Shown: one piece after another, positions 50,966 to 62,029 of the stretch
Layout: every line of letters starts with the position of its first letter
Position numbering within the stretch: the first letter of the stretch is position 1
DNA from: Medakamo hakoo
Taxonomy: Eukaryota > Chlorophyta > Trebouxiophyceae > Coccomyxaceae
Direction of reading: 5' to 3'
DNA: 64,000 nucleotides
Assembly: GCA_026636295.1 (NCBI GenBank)
Contig: CP089452.1
Location: 1 to 64,000, forward strand
Position numbers and translations under genes: made by a program
The notes under the pieces: model-generated
Database searches by the model: none
What the model was told of the DNA's origin: nothing
Seen by the model: only the letters and a program-made list of their open reading frames with translations

Positions 50966-52423
50966 ATGCCCGCCCTCCACCTCCTCCCGCGCTGCCTCAC
51001 AGCCAGAGTCGCCTCGTTTCTAGACTCGCTGGACGACGTGTTCGCCCTCGAAGCCGCGCTCGGCCGGCGCGGCGGCACCCACCACCCCCGCCTCCTGGAA
51101 GACTTGCTGGCCGAACGCTGGCGCGACGCGTGGGCGCTCGCCCGCCTCCCACCCGCGGCGGGGGATGCGGGCGTGGCGCATGCGTACGCGACTGCCCTGG
51201 CCGCGTCCTGGAGGGCGGCCTGTGCTGCGGGCGGCGTGCCCAAAGCAGCAGCAGGGGCCGCTCCTGCTCCGCCGCCTCCATCCCCAGCACCGTCGGCGCC
51301 GCTCCCATTCCCAGCCCTCTTTGCCACGCTCGACCCGGCCATCTCCGTCGCCCTGGCTGCTCTCTCTTCCCCTAGCGATGATGCCGCCGCCTCCGCTGCT
51401 GTGTCCGCCGTCGCGGCCGCGGCTGCCGCCTCCTCGGCCGCGCACGCGGCCGCTGTGCGCCGCACGCCACCGCCGCCGCCCGCGCGCGCGGTCGCGCTCG
51501 CCCTCCGCGCCGTCGCCGCCGACGAACCCACGCTCAAAGCGTCGGCCCGGGCTGTGCTGGAAGCGGATGCCGGGCCCGAGCCGCCTATCATCTCGCGAGC
51601 GTGGCGGGTGAGTGGGCTTTGGATGGGAGAGGTGGCGGAAGGCGGAGAGTCTCCCAGCGCCGAATTTGGGCCTCGACGACGAGGACGGGGAGAGAGCGAG
51701 GGCTTTTCAGAAAACGGGCACGGAGGCCGGCTTGGCGGCCCGTCGATGCCGCAGCCCCAGTGCTAGAGCATAGCCACCGCACGGCCGCAGCGTCTGGGCG
51801 TGACGCATAAAAAGTTGTCACCCGCGGTCGCCCGGCGCACCGTCCCTTTTTTTGTCGGGGGCCTCGGTGACATGCCCTCCTCCCAACCACTCACCCACCT
51901 CCCCCCCCCCCCAACACTCCCACACCACACCCAGGGCCACGGCTGCGTGCCCGACCACCGCACCTTTTACATGTCCGAAGACGACGAGAGCGAGGAAGAA
52001 GAGGACGAGCCGACCACGCCCACCTCTCCCCACCTCCCCACGCCCTCCCCTCCGGCCGCGTCCTTTGCCCTCTTGGCCGCCTCTCCATCCCGCGGCCAGG
52101 GCGCGGCCGCCCTGTCCGCCGCCGTCGCGGCTACCACTCCACCCGGTTCGTCAGCCGCTCGCCGCCCGCCGCGCCTGGGAGAAGTCACAACTCAATGGCT
52201 GGCCTGGCATTCCGCGGCCGCGGCGCTGGCTGCTGTGTGGTCGTCGCGCCTGGGGCGGGCGGCCGCCGCGCTCGCGGCCGTGGAAATGGCGGGGGCGCCG
52301 TCGTCGCCGTCCACACCATCTCCTTCTTCTTCTATTACAGAGGAGGAGGACATTGCGGGTGGGCTGGCGGCCATGGACGTGGATGCCGTGGCGGCGGCGG
52401 CGGTCGTCCAGGCGCTCGGGTGA
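50966..52423 (+). CDS. Unknown protein, N-terminal F-box-like motif
   Basis: Exons 50966-51607 and 51935-52423 join in phase 0 to 376 residues. The N terminus (LLPRCLTARVASFLDSLDDV, then FALEAALGR) resembles an F-box helix pattern, but other F-box features are weak. The middle is Ala-rich and helical. After the intron a short conserved-looking segment (GHGCVPDHRTFYM) precedes an acidic run (SEDDESEEEEDE) and Ser/Pro-rich sequence; a second helical block (TTQWLAWHSAAAALAAVWSS) lies near the C terminus. If it is an F-box protein it would feed an SCF ubiquitin ligase. That is a weak inference. A sense GT tract (52520-52537) lies about 100 nt past the stop. Confidence 0.6.
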
Positions 52424-52755
52424 AAGGCGCCTTCTTCTTTCTTCTTCTTTCATTTACCAATAGTGCCCGCTCGCACGTACGCACGAAATTCATTCTTTTT
52501 TGATCATTTACAAGCACTGCTGTGTGTGTGTGTGTGGGGGGGGGGGGAGCGCGGAGAGATAATTTTGTTGTCCCATCAATGAACGAAACGAAAAAAAATG
52601 TGGAGGCGAGGGAGGTGGGTGCGAGCGCACCGCTCGCTGTGGCCAGACTAGCGTTCTGTCCCTCCCCGCCCGCACCACACCCCACAAAACAGCCCCACAC
52701 CACGGCGGCCCCTGCCCGCCGCCTGGCTCGCTCCCTGCACGACCTCAGCGGTGCG
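52424..52755. other. Intergenic, F-box-like gene to TrpRS
   Basis: 332 bp containing a (GT)9 tract followed by a G run (52520-52547), then the TrpRS promoter and 5' UTR. The first 200 bp are AT-richer than the genes. No RNA gene is seen. Confidence 0.45.
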
Positions 52756-54223
52756 ATGCGGGCGGCCGTGCTGAGCCGCAGCGGCGGCGTGTGCAGCAGC
52801 AGCAGCAGTTCGGCAGCGACGGCGCGGCCGTCGTCGCCGGCGCTCTTCTCGCGCCGTGCTGCGTCCACGCTCGCCCGGTCCACCGCGCCCGTCGCGGCGG
52901 CGGAAGCGCCCGCGACGGCGGGTGGCGGAGGAGAGGGTGAGACCCCAGCCAGGCGGTGAGTTTTTTGGACGGGCAATTTACGGACGGACGAAACACGCCG
53001 CGCTGCCACGACGCTCGCCCTGCCCCCTCCCACCCCACCCCACCCACTCTCACACGCACACACACCCCAGCCTCCGCGTCCTGTCCGGCGTCCAGCCGAC
53101 CGGCGACCTCCACTTGGGCAACTACCTGGGCGCCATCCGGCCCTGGGTCGAACTGCAAGGCTCCCACGACGCCTTCTTCTGCGTCGTCGACTTGCACGCC
53201 ATCACGGTGCAGCCGCACGACCCGGCGGCGCTGCGGGCCGCGACGCGCGCGGCCGCCGCGCTCTACCTCGCGGCGGGCGTGGACGTGTCGCCGTCGGGGG
53301 CGGGCGCCACCATCTTCACGCAGTCCCACGTCCCCGCCCACGCGGAACTGGCCTGGCTGCTGCAGTGTGTGAGCCCCCTGGGCTGGCTGCACCGCATGAC
53401 GCAGTACAAGGAAAAAGCACGGGCGGCGCGGGGGGCGGACGGCGGCGGCGGGGAGGGCGGCGACAGCGCCGAGAGCGAGTCCGCCGAGAGCGACGGCGCC
53501 CCCTCCTCCGGCGGTGGCGGCGAAGTCGGCGCCGGCCTGCTCACCTACCCCGTCCTCATGGCCGCGGACATCCTGCTGTACCGCGCGGCCCTGGTGCCCG
53601 TCGGCGCCGACCAGAAGCAGCACATCGAGCTGGCCCGGGACCTGGCCGCGCGCGTCAACGCCCGCTTTGGCGGCCGGCCCTGGAAAAAACTCGGCGGGCG
53701 GGGCGGCAAGATCTTGACCGTCCCGGAACCGCTCATCCAGTCCTCGGGCGCCCGCATCATGTCCCTGACGGACGGCACGTCCAAAATGTCCAAGTCCAAC
53801 CCGGCGCCGGGCAGCCGGATCAACCTGTTGGACCCGCCCGACGTGATTGCCGGAAAAATCAAGCGCGCCAAGACGGACGCGGAGGCCGGCATTGCGCCCG
53901 TCTCGGCGCTGGACGGCGCCACCCCCCGCCCTGAAGCCGCCAACCTGCTGACCATTTACTCCGCCGTCACGGGCTTGACCCCCGAAGCGGCGGCAGCGGA
54001 CGTCGGCTCACTGAGCTGGGGCGAGTTCAAGCCGCGGCTGGCCGACGCGGTCGTCGAACACCTGCGCCCGCTGCAGGCCGAGTACGCCCGCTTTGCGGGC
54101 GACCCGGCGGGCTTGGACGCTGTCTTAGGTGCGGGCGCGGCCCGGGCGGGTGAAGTCGCGGAGGCCACACTGGCGGACGTGCGGCAGGCGATGGGTTTCG
54201 TGCCGCGCCCGCCCGCACCGTGA
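52756..54223 (+). CDS. Organellar tryptophanyl-tRNA synthetase
   Basis: Exons 52756-52955 and 53071-54223 give 450 residues. Residues 1-65 are Ser/Ala/Arg-rich with no acidic residue until late, a plastid/mitochondrial targeting peptide. The body is a bacterial-type class Ic synthetase: LSGVQPTGDLHLGNYLGAIR (HIGH motif), FFCVVDLHAIT, YPVLMAADILLYRA, VPVGADQKQHIELARDLAAR, and TSKMSKSNP (KMSKS motif). A Ser/Glu/Gly insertion (about residues 185-223, GDSAESESAESDG) interrupts the fold after MTQYKEKA, where other TrpRS have a short loop. The enzyme charges organellar tRNA-Trp. The intron acceptor tract is CA-rich. Convergent with MPP-alpha. Confidence 0.95.
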
Positions 54224-54269
54224 AGGGAGGGGTGGGAGGCGGGTCGGCGTCCTTGTTGAGGGGGAAGGA

Positions 54270-54296
54270 GGGGGGGGGGGGGGGGGGGGGGGGGGG
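54270..54296 (+). repeat. G27 homopolymer
   Basis: Twenty-seven consecutive G between the stop codons of TrpRS (54223) and MPP-alpha (54511), about 45 nt after the TrpRS stop. The 287-bp convergent spacer holds nothing else recognisable. Confidence 0.95.
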
Positions 54297-54510
54297 CGTG
54301 CGTGTCTGTTGCAGTGGTGCCTCTTGGCGACGTGGTGGTGGACGCGCCCGGGAACACAGGCGGCGGTGGGGGAAGCCAACAGGCCTCGGGAAACAGCCAT
54401 CACACGCCCGCCCCCCGCCCCCCATCCACCCCTCTCCCCACCCCGCCCTCCCGCCCCCACCCGCCGACCCCTCTCTCCACCCTCGCGCCCTCCCCTCCCG
54501 CCCACCCCCT

Positions 54511-56560
54511 TCACTTGAACTTGGCCGCGACCGCGTCGTACCGGGGCACGGCCGCGATGTCGCCCAGCGTCGCCATGGACAGGGGCGTGGCCAGGCACGC
54601 CCGCAGCGCCGCCTGCAGGCCGCCCGGCGTCAGGCCGCGGATCGCGCCCACAAACTCGCCGACCGGCTTGCGGTGGCCGTACGTCAGGGCCTGGCGCCCG
54701 ATGTCCTCGCAGACGACGGCCCGGGATTCCAGGTTCATGAGGACGGACGAGATGGCGGACGCCTTGGCGCGCTCCAGGTCCGGCTCGGGGACGGGCGCGG
54801 CCGCCAGGGACGCGAGCTCGGCCGCGACGACCGACACCGCGTCCGCGGCTTTCCCGCTCTCCGCGGACGCGAAGACGCCCACCAGCCCCGTGTCGTTGTA
54901 CAGCGAGGAGAAGGCGGTGCAGTTGTGGACCCAGGCGTGGCGGTTGAGGACGCGGGTGTACAGGCGGGAGTGCATGCCCTTGCCGGGGCCGCCCGCGGAG
55001 AACGACCCGCCGCCGCCCAGCAGGAATTGGGCGACCGTGATGGCGACGGCCGAGGGGACGTCCCGCCAGCCGCCGGGGGCTTCGAAGGCCAGCATGGTGT
55101 GCGTCAGCGGCGACGCGCTGTACTGGCGGAAGTCGCCGCCGACGTAGGCGGACGACGGCGGGGCCGGGCGCGGCGCGCCGGACGGCAGGGCCGCGCCCAG
55201 CATGGGGCTCGCCAGGGCCGACAGTTCCGGGTGGCCGATGCCGGCGCCCGCCAGGACGATGCGCGGGGCCGTGTAGTTGGCCGCCACAAAGGCGCGCAGC
55301 GCGTCGGGCGTCAGCTTGGACGCGGCGCCGGCGGGGGCGACGAGCGGGCGGGCGAGCCCCCCCGTGAACGCGACCTCGTGCAGCCCTTCCAGGAGGAGCG
55401 CCTGCGGCGCGCCGTCCGCCGCCGCGAGCGCGGCCGCCCGGTCCGCTTCCAAACGGGCGGCCGCGGCCGCGACCTCGTGCGCCTCAAACTTGGGGTTGAG
55501 CACGGCGTCGGCCAGGACCTCCAGCCCCTCGGCCGCCAGCGGGCGGGGCACATCCAGCGCGTACGCCATCTGCTCCCGCGACGCGGACGCCAGGACGTGG
55601 CCGCCGACCGCTTCGACCTCGCGCGTCAGCCGGAAGTGGGTGCGGTGGGTCGTGGCCTTGAAGGCCAGGTATTCCAGGAGGTGGGAGGCGCCTGAAGTGT
55701 GCGGTGGATGGAGGGGCGGGGGTGTGAGTGCGCGGGGTGGGGTGGACGGATGGTCGTCGGAAGGGGTGGAGACGGACCCGCGTCGTGCCCCTCGAACGCG
55801 TGCGCCCAACACGCGCCGCATCTTTCTTCCTGTCTCTCCACGCGCGGGGCACGCCCGCGTCCACGCGCTCGAGCAGCCAGGGCACAGGGCGCCTGACTGC
55901 CCGAGGGTCGCACCGGAACCCTGCAGCCAGGGCGAGAGAATCGCGCGGCGCTCTGTGCTCAACCTCTCTCTCCCCTCCACCTTCAAAACGCTCGTACCCG
56001 TGAACTCGGGCGTCTCGTACACGGACCCGGAGTCGACGTAGATGCCCAGGGTGGTGGTGGGGCCCTGAGTGAGGAGGTGGGATGGAGGGCGCGTGAGGGG
56101 ATGAGGGAAACGTTGCTCCGCATGGGGCGCGCAAAAAACAACGGGCCGTCGTCTCTGACTCGCAGCTCGCCCAGCCGGCCCCTTGGAGTCCCTCTCCCCG
56201 TCCAGTCGCAACACGGCCTACATGGCGGCCTCACGCCCCGGGTCGCCAGGCGCGTACAGCCCCCAAACAAAAATCACGCACCGGCGTGTCCTCGGCCGCG
56301 ATCGTCACGCCGTTGGGCAGCGTGCTCGTCTGGGTGGCGGGCGGCGACGAGGGCGGGGCAGACGGCGACACCACGGGCGCGCCCGGCAGCGGCTCCGTCA
56401 GGGGCACCCCGCCCGGCAGGGAGCCGCCGGAGAAGAGGGTGGCGAAGAAGCCGCCGCCCGGGCGGGGGTCGGCCTCGACAGAGGACGCCAGCGCGGACGA
56501 CGCGCGCGTCGACTGCTGCAGGGCGGCCGCCGCCGCGCGGCGCACGGCGGTCGACAGCAT
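54511..56560 (-). CDS. MPPA: Mitochondrial processing peptidase alpha subunit
   Basis: Exons 56560-56282, 56064-55998 and 55691-54511 give 508 residues (plant alpha-MPP about 503). The N terminus (MLSTAVRRAAAAALQQSTRA) is an amphipathic mitochondrial presequence. The M16 fold follows: TLPNGVTIAAED, LGIYVDSGSVYE, then GASHLLEYLAFKAT, where the zinc motif HXXEH of the beta subunit is degenerate, as expected for alpha. The alpha-specific glycine-rich loop is clear (GGGGSFSAGGPGKGMHSRLY), followed by TRVLNRHAWVHNCTAFSSLY and EDIGRQALTYG. With beta-MPP it cleaves matrix presequences. In plants both are part of complex III. HCF101 lies directly upstream on the same strand. Confidence 0.95.
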
Positions 56561-56691
56561 GGTCAGCTGCTGTGAGGGGTGGATCGGATGGGAGGACGCG
56601 AGGCGTCGCCGGGGTGAGAATTGCGGTCTGAGGGTGCTCACCACCCCCGCGTTTTTTTTTTTGATCTCAGGCCTGCAACCATGCCCTCGTC

Positions 56692-58518
56692 TCACACGAC
56701 CGCCCCGACCGCCCGCCCCTCCGCCGCCCAGACCCCGTCACCCCGCGCCACCAGCTCATCTAGCTGTTCCCACGTCGCCAGCGACGACGCGCCGTCTCCC
56801 CAGGTGAGCTGGGCCGCGTACGCGCCGACGGGCTGCAGCGACGCGACCGTTAAATCGTCGGGGACGGGGGCCGGCTCCACGGGCGCGCCCGTCCACTCGT
56901 CGATGGCCCGGGCGGACGCGTCGGCCCGGCGCACGGCGGCGGGGAGGAGGCGGTGGGGAGGCGGCGGCGGCGTTCCAGCGCCGGCGGCGGACCGGGGATA
57001 GTACAGCAGTGTGTTGGACCCGCCATCGTACTCCAGCCGGGCCCTGCCCGCGGCCGCCGCCTTGGCGACTTCCGTCACCACGGCCGCGCCCAGCTCCATG
57101 AAGGCCGCTGCGACGGGCCCCGCGGGGTCCGTGACGACGAGCGGCGCGCCGCCATCCCCCGCGGCCGAGAGCGCGGGCACGATGGGGAAGGACAGGAGGT
57201 GCGGGATGCCAAAGTCTGCCTGGATGCGTTCGCCCGCGTCGCCGCGCCCAAACGGCCAGTACCGGGCGCCCGTGTCGGGCGCGTCGAAGTACGCCATGTT
57301 CTGGGCGACGGCGACGGACGGGACGCCCAGGCGCCCAAACATGCGCACGCCCTTGGCCACGTCCACAAACGCCAGGCGCTGCGGCGTCGTCACGATGACG
57401 GCCGCGTCAAAGCGCGCGGCTTGGAGCAGGGTCAGCTGGATGTCGCCCGTCCCGGGCGGGAAGTCGACGACGAGGTAGTCGAGGTCCCCCCAGGCCGGCG
57501 TCGTCAGCAGTTGTTCGATCAGGCCACTCACCATCGCGCCCCGCATGATGGCCGCGCCCTGGCCCGCCCAGCCAAAGGACACGCAGGCCACGCCTCCCAC
57601 AGGGACGGGCGTGATGGCCCGGGTGACCGGGTCGATTTCCAGGACGCGGCGCGCGGGGGGTGGGGGGGGGGAGGAGGGGGTGGGCGGCGCCCCGCCCCCC
57701 GCGCCCGGTCCGCCCAACCCGGCGCCCTCCCCCAGCCGGGCGTCCGCCACCATGGTCGGCAGCGACGGCCCGTACACGTCCGCGTCCAGCAGTCCCACTG
57801 ACGCGCCCATTTGGGCCAGCGTGTACGCCAGGTTGACGGCGGTCGTGGACTTGCCGACGCCGCCCTTGCAGGACGACACGGCGATGAGGTGGCGGACGCG
57901 GCCCAGCCCGCCGGGGCGGCCGTCCGCGCCGCCGCCGTCGCCGTCAATGCCCGGCGGCGCCGGTTCGATGGGACGGGATGAGAAGGTGACGTCCACGGAC
58001 GTCACCCAGTCCAGGGCGCCGACGAGCGCCTCCGCCTGCTCCTTGAAGACGGCCTTGACGGGGCAGGCCGGGGTCGTCAGCTCCAGCGTGAAGGCGACGG
58101 CGCCGGGGCGCCCGCCCTGTTCGGTGTCCAGGTCTTTCACGAATCCACAGGCCACGATGTCGGCTCCCAAGTCCGGGTCCTGGATGCTGGCCAGGGAGGC
58201 GAGGACGGCGGCGACGCGGGGGGAGGGTGCGGAAGGCTAGGAGGGGGTTGGAGGGATGAGGTCGGGTCAGGGGAGAGGGAATTGGTGGTGTGTGAAAAAA
58301 CGACTGCCGCGAGAATCAGGGCGGCGCTGCGGACGTGCGACCCACACAGCCTGCATGCTGGGCGTGATGCGTACCTCTGACGAAGGAGACACGGCGGCAA
58401 CCGGCGGTGCCGGCGTGCGGCGTGGGTGAAGAGTTTTACTAGAGACAGGCAACGACGGCAGCGGGCGCGTGACGGCGAGCCGTGGCCGTGGCACGCATCC
58501 GCCGCCATGTCCAGCCAT
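56692..58518 (-). CDS. HCF101: HCF101, plastid 4Fe-4S cluster assembly P-loop ATPase
   Basis: Exons 58518-58375 (donor GTACGC) and 58236-56692 join in phase 0 to 562 residues. Residues 1-55 are a plausible transit peptide. An MIP18/DUF59-like domain follows (IQDPDLGADIVACGFVKDL, LELTTPACPVKAVFKE). Next is the Mrp/NBP35-type ATPase with deviant Walker A (SSCKGGVGKSTTAVNLAYTL, Lys about 173), DADVYGPSLPTM, and VVDFPPGTGDIQLTL. A C-terminal DUF971-like domain ends it (ADASARAIDEWTG, GAYAAQLTWGDG). HCF101 hands 4Fe-4S clusters to photosystem I and ferredoxin-thioredoxin reductase. Where plants have ENMCHFD this protein reads QNMAYFD. The ATG at 58518 is chosen because it gives an in-phase leader; an upstream in-frame Met lies at 58569. 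Confidence 0.93.
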
Positions 58519-58925
58519 CGTGCAAGGCGGCGCAGACGACCGCCTGCCCAGGCAGGAGGGCGGCCCCATGCGAGAGAGGTTGTGTGCGCCCGGACGCAGC
58601 ACGCGGAAGAAAGAAAGGGAAGACTGACGCACGGCTCGGAGCGGCTCACTCGGCTGTCCGAATTTTTTCGAGCGGCCGCGCACACTTCGGCCCTCTCCAC
58701 CCGCGCCACCGTCACTCATCCACCCCACCCACCGCCCCGTGCGACAGACAGTACGCTCGCGGTTCACTGCGGCCCGTGCCTTGATCTAAAGCCGTTCGGA
58801 ACTCTTTGCTTTCCTCTTTCGCGCGCGTGCGAAAGACGGGCCACAAGCACGCAAGCATTCCCATCCAGCCCCGCCGCTCGCCCGGCCGGCCGTCCCGGCC
58901 GCACGCTCACACCGCAGCCGACGCC
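58519..58925. promoter_or_regulatory. Divergent intergenic region, HCF101 / transporter
   Basis: 407 bp between outward-pointing start codons, holding both promoters. No TATA box, repeat or RNA gene is evident. Confidence 0.45.
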
Positions 58926-60372
58926 ATGGGTAACAAGCCAGAGAGCGCGCTGCTGCCGGCCCGCGGCGCCGTCCCGCTGTCCGGCGCTGCGGCGCGCGCT
59001 GCAAAGGCCCGCGCCGCCAAGCTTTTGGTCACGGCAGCTGTCTGCGTGGCCTGGATGGCCGTGTCTTCAGGCCTTATTCTGCTGAACAAGGACTTGATGG
59101 CGGGCGGGTGAGTGTCGAGTGTTTGGGTGGGGAGGGAGGCGCGTGGGAAGGGGGCCCAATCTTTTCTTTCTTGGCGCGCGCGAGCGGTCGCCATCCATCC
59201 GCGCCCCGCCTCCCAACCTTCTGCCTGCCTTCCCCCCACTGTCGGCCTTTTTTTTCATTCGTTGCGTGGGAGCGTGCCGCACTCGCCGCGCGCACGCGCC
59301 CTTGCCTGTCCTGCGCAGGACCTCGCGCACCCACGGCCTCACCGCACTCGCCACCTCAACATCCCCCCCCCCTCACACACACAAAAAAACCGTAGGTTCC
59401 ACTACCCCATGGCCCTGTCCGCCTTTGGCATGGTCGCCTCCGCCGCCCTCGCGTCCGGCGCCTGCCACTTTTTTCCTGCGTACGCCCGGGCGGACCCGGC
59501 CGTCATCGCGCGCCGCCCGCGCATCACGCCCCGCTACTACGCGACGCACATCGCGCCCGTCGGCCTGGCGATGGCGCTGACCCTGCACTTTGGCAACGTC
59601 GTCTACCTGCACCTGTCCGTCGCCTTCATCCAGATGCTCAAGGCCTTCACCCCCATTGTGACGATGGTGGCCCTGGCGGTGTCCGGCCTGGAGGCGCCGC
59701 GGCGGGCGATGGTCGGGTCGGTGCTCCTCATCGCCGCGGGCACGGCCATCGCGTCGTACGGCGAAGGCCAGCTGTCGTGGGTCGGCCTGGCCTGCATGCT
59801 GGCGTCGGAGACCTTTGAAGCGACGCGCTTGGTGATGACGCAGGTGAAGGAGGCGGGTGGGGGCGGGAAAAAAAGGCGGGGGTGACGGTGTGGGGCGGGC
59901 ACGACGGCCACGACCTTTCCAGCGCCTCACCCCTCCCCCCCTCCGCCCCCACAACCCTAAAAACACACAGTCCCTCCTCACGGGCTTGAAGTTCCACCCG
60001 ATCGAGGGCTTGGCCTACCTCGCCCCGGCCTGCGCGGCCTGGCTCGTGCTGGGCTCCGCCTGCCTGGAAGCGTCCGCCATGCGGGCCGGGGGCGCGTTCG
60101 GACTGGTTGCGTCCCGCCCGGCCGCCTTCGCGTCCGCCGCGTGCATGGGCTTTGCCGTCAACGGCCTGGCGTACTCGGTCATTCAGTTGGCGGGCGCGCT
60201 CACGCTCAAAGTCATCGGCACGGTGAAGAACGCGCTCGTCGTGGGTGCGGGCATGGCGCTGTACGGCGATCACGTGACCGGCCTCCAGGGGCTCGGGTAC
60301 GGGCTGTCCCTCATCGGCTTCGGCCTGTACAACCATTTGAAGATGAAGACGCAGGGCGGCGGCGGCGGCGGC

Positions 60373-60403
<31 letters not shown>

Positions 60404-60468
60404 GGGACGGGGAGAAGGGCGAGGGCGAGAGAGGGCCGCTGCTGCCGACGACGGCCGTCGAGAAATGA
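58926..60468 (+). CDS. Triose-phosphate/nucleotide-sugar translocator family protein
   Basis: Exons 58926-59107, 59396-59843 and 59971-60468 give 375 residues with about 10 spans. Family blocks: SSGLILLNKDLMAGGFHYPM (LNK motif, rebuilt across intron 1), LHLSVAFIQMLKAFTPIVTM, SYGEGQLSWVGLACMLASET, TRLVMTQ|SLLTGLKFHP, and KVIGTVKNALVV near the end. These are the conserved Lys-containing motifs of the plant KT/TPT clade of Golgi and plastid sugar-nucleotide or sugar-phosphate exchangers. The N terminus is short and lacks a plastid transit peptide, so a Golgi/ER location is more likely. The tail is Gly-rich. The substrate cannot be told from sequence. Confidence 0.9.
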
Positions 60469-60560
60469 GTAGAGGGGGGGAGGGGGTTGAAAAAAAAAAG
60501 GGGCGTGGCGCGTTTTTCATCCTTCCATCCACCCTACAGACTGTGCTTTTTTCGTGCATC

Positions 60561-61694
60561 TCATTCCACGCCCACGAGCGTGTGCCACCACCCGCACGCG
60601 ACGGCCGTGGCACCTGAAGAGACCAGGGTGCGCGGCGACGGCGACGCGTCACCACCAAAGGACACGACCGCGCCACTCGCCATGAGCGCGGCCGAGTGCC
60701 CCGCGCCGGCGGACACGCCCACGGCGTCGCCGCCCGGGCCCGCCGCGTCGAGCGGTCCGCCGGTGATGAGGGCCGGCAGCCCCACGTCGTCCTGCGCGCA
60801 CAGGGCTGCCCCTTCCCCGCACCCGTACACGCCGCCGCCCGCCAGGAACAGCGAGTGCGCGCGGCCGGCCGCCACGGCGGTGACTGGCGCCGGCAGGCGG
60901 CGCCCCAACCCTTCCACCGCCGTTGGCGCACGCACGCACCCGCCACTGCCGCGTGGGGGTGGCCCGCACTGGCCCCGAGCCGCCCAACCCCACGCGAACA
61001 CGGTGCCGCCGCGCTCCGCCGCGCTCCCTCGCCGCCCTGCCCGAACGTCCGCTGTCAGGGCCAGGGTGTGGCGGCCGCCGGCCGCGACCGCGGCCACGGC
61101 CGGGGCCGGGTGGGCGGCGCCGGGTCCCAACACGCACACGGGCGCCGGCCCGCCGCCGCCGGAGCACTGGCCTTCGACGTCCCGGCCCCAACACCACACC
61201 CGGCCGGCGCTGTCCAGGGCAACGGCGTGGCGTTCGCCGACCGCCACAGCCGTCAGGGCGGCGGCGGGCGACAGCAGCGGGAGGGGGATGGGCGTCCAGG
61301 CCGAGTACGGGGGGCGGCAGCGTCCACCGCCCCGCCCCGTCAGGCCTTCTCCTGGCGCGCCCGTCGCGTAGATGCGGGCGGCCGTCCGGACGAAGACGGT
61401 GTCGTACGCGGCCGCGATGGAAAGAGGCGTGTCGTCGTCGTCGTCGTCGTCATCGTCGTCGTCGCCCCCGTCGCGTCCGCCCCGCGGGGGCCAGGCCGGC
61501 AAGGTCGGCGCGGCCGGACCAAACACGGCCGGCCGGGCGGGTTTCCCCACCAAGGCGACGCCGAAATTGAAGCCTCCGGGGCCTACACTAATCGCGTCAT
61601 CTTCGTTGTTGACTGGTGAATCACCAGTCAACAACGAACACGGCACGCCAGTGGGATCACTGGCGGGCGCCAGGCCAAAGGCCCGGACGCGCAT
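60561..61694 (-). CDS. RCC1-repeat protein
   Basis: Single exon, 377 residues from MRVRAFGLAPASDP. At least five RCC1 (beta-propeller) repeats are visible: RVWCWGRDVEGQC, TVFAWGWAARGQCG, VYGCGEGAALCAQ, AVVSFGG, each with a preceding GxxHxxAL-type strand (VGERHAVALD, GGRHTLALT, GRAHSLFLA, GAGHSAALM, GWWHTLVGV). The first repeat begins at the N terminus (RAFGLAP) and the last strand closes the ring at the C terminus, as in RCC1 propellers. An acidic run (GGDDDDDDDDDDD) is inserted in blade 1-2. Family roles range from Ran exchange factor to UVR8-like photoreceptor. No UVR8-type Trp triad can be assigned. Codons for residues 19-31 lie in a perfect 18-bp palindrome. Confidence 0.85.
   Translation of the reverse strand: MRVRAFGLAPASDPTGVPCSLLTGDSPVNNEDDAISVGPGGFNFGVALVGKPARPAVFGPAAPTLPAWPPRGGRDGGDDDDDDDDDDDTPLSIAAAYDTVFVRTAARIYATGAPGEGLTGRGGGRCRPPYSAWTPIPLPLLSPAAALTAVAVGERHAVALDSAGRVWCWGRDVEGQCSGGGGPAPVCVLGPGAAHPAPAVAAVAAGGRHTLALTADVRAGRRGSAAERGGTVFAWGWAARGQCGPPPRGSGGCVRAPTAVEGLGRRLPAPVTAVAAGRAHSLFLAGGGVYGCGEGAALCAQDDVGLPALITGGPLDAAGPGGDAVGVSAGAGHSAALMASGAVVSFGGDASPSPRTLVSSGATAVACGWWHTLVGVE
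61602..61638. repeat. 37-nt near-perfect palindrome inside RCC1 gene
   Basis: The 18-nt arms 61602-61619 and 61621-61638 are exact reverse complements around a single central A. Composition is about half AT, unlike the flanks. The palindrome is in frame and encodes residues of the first RCC1 blade (SLLTGDSPVNNE region). Confidence 0.93.
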
Positions 61695-62029
<335 letters not shown>

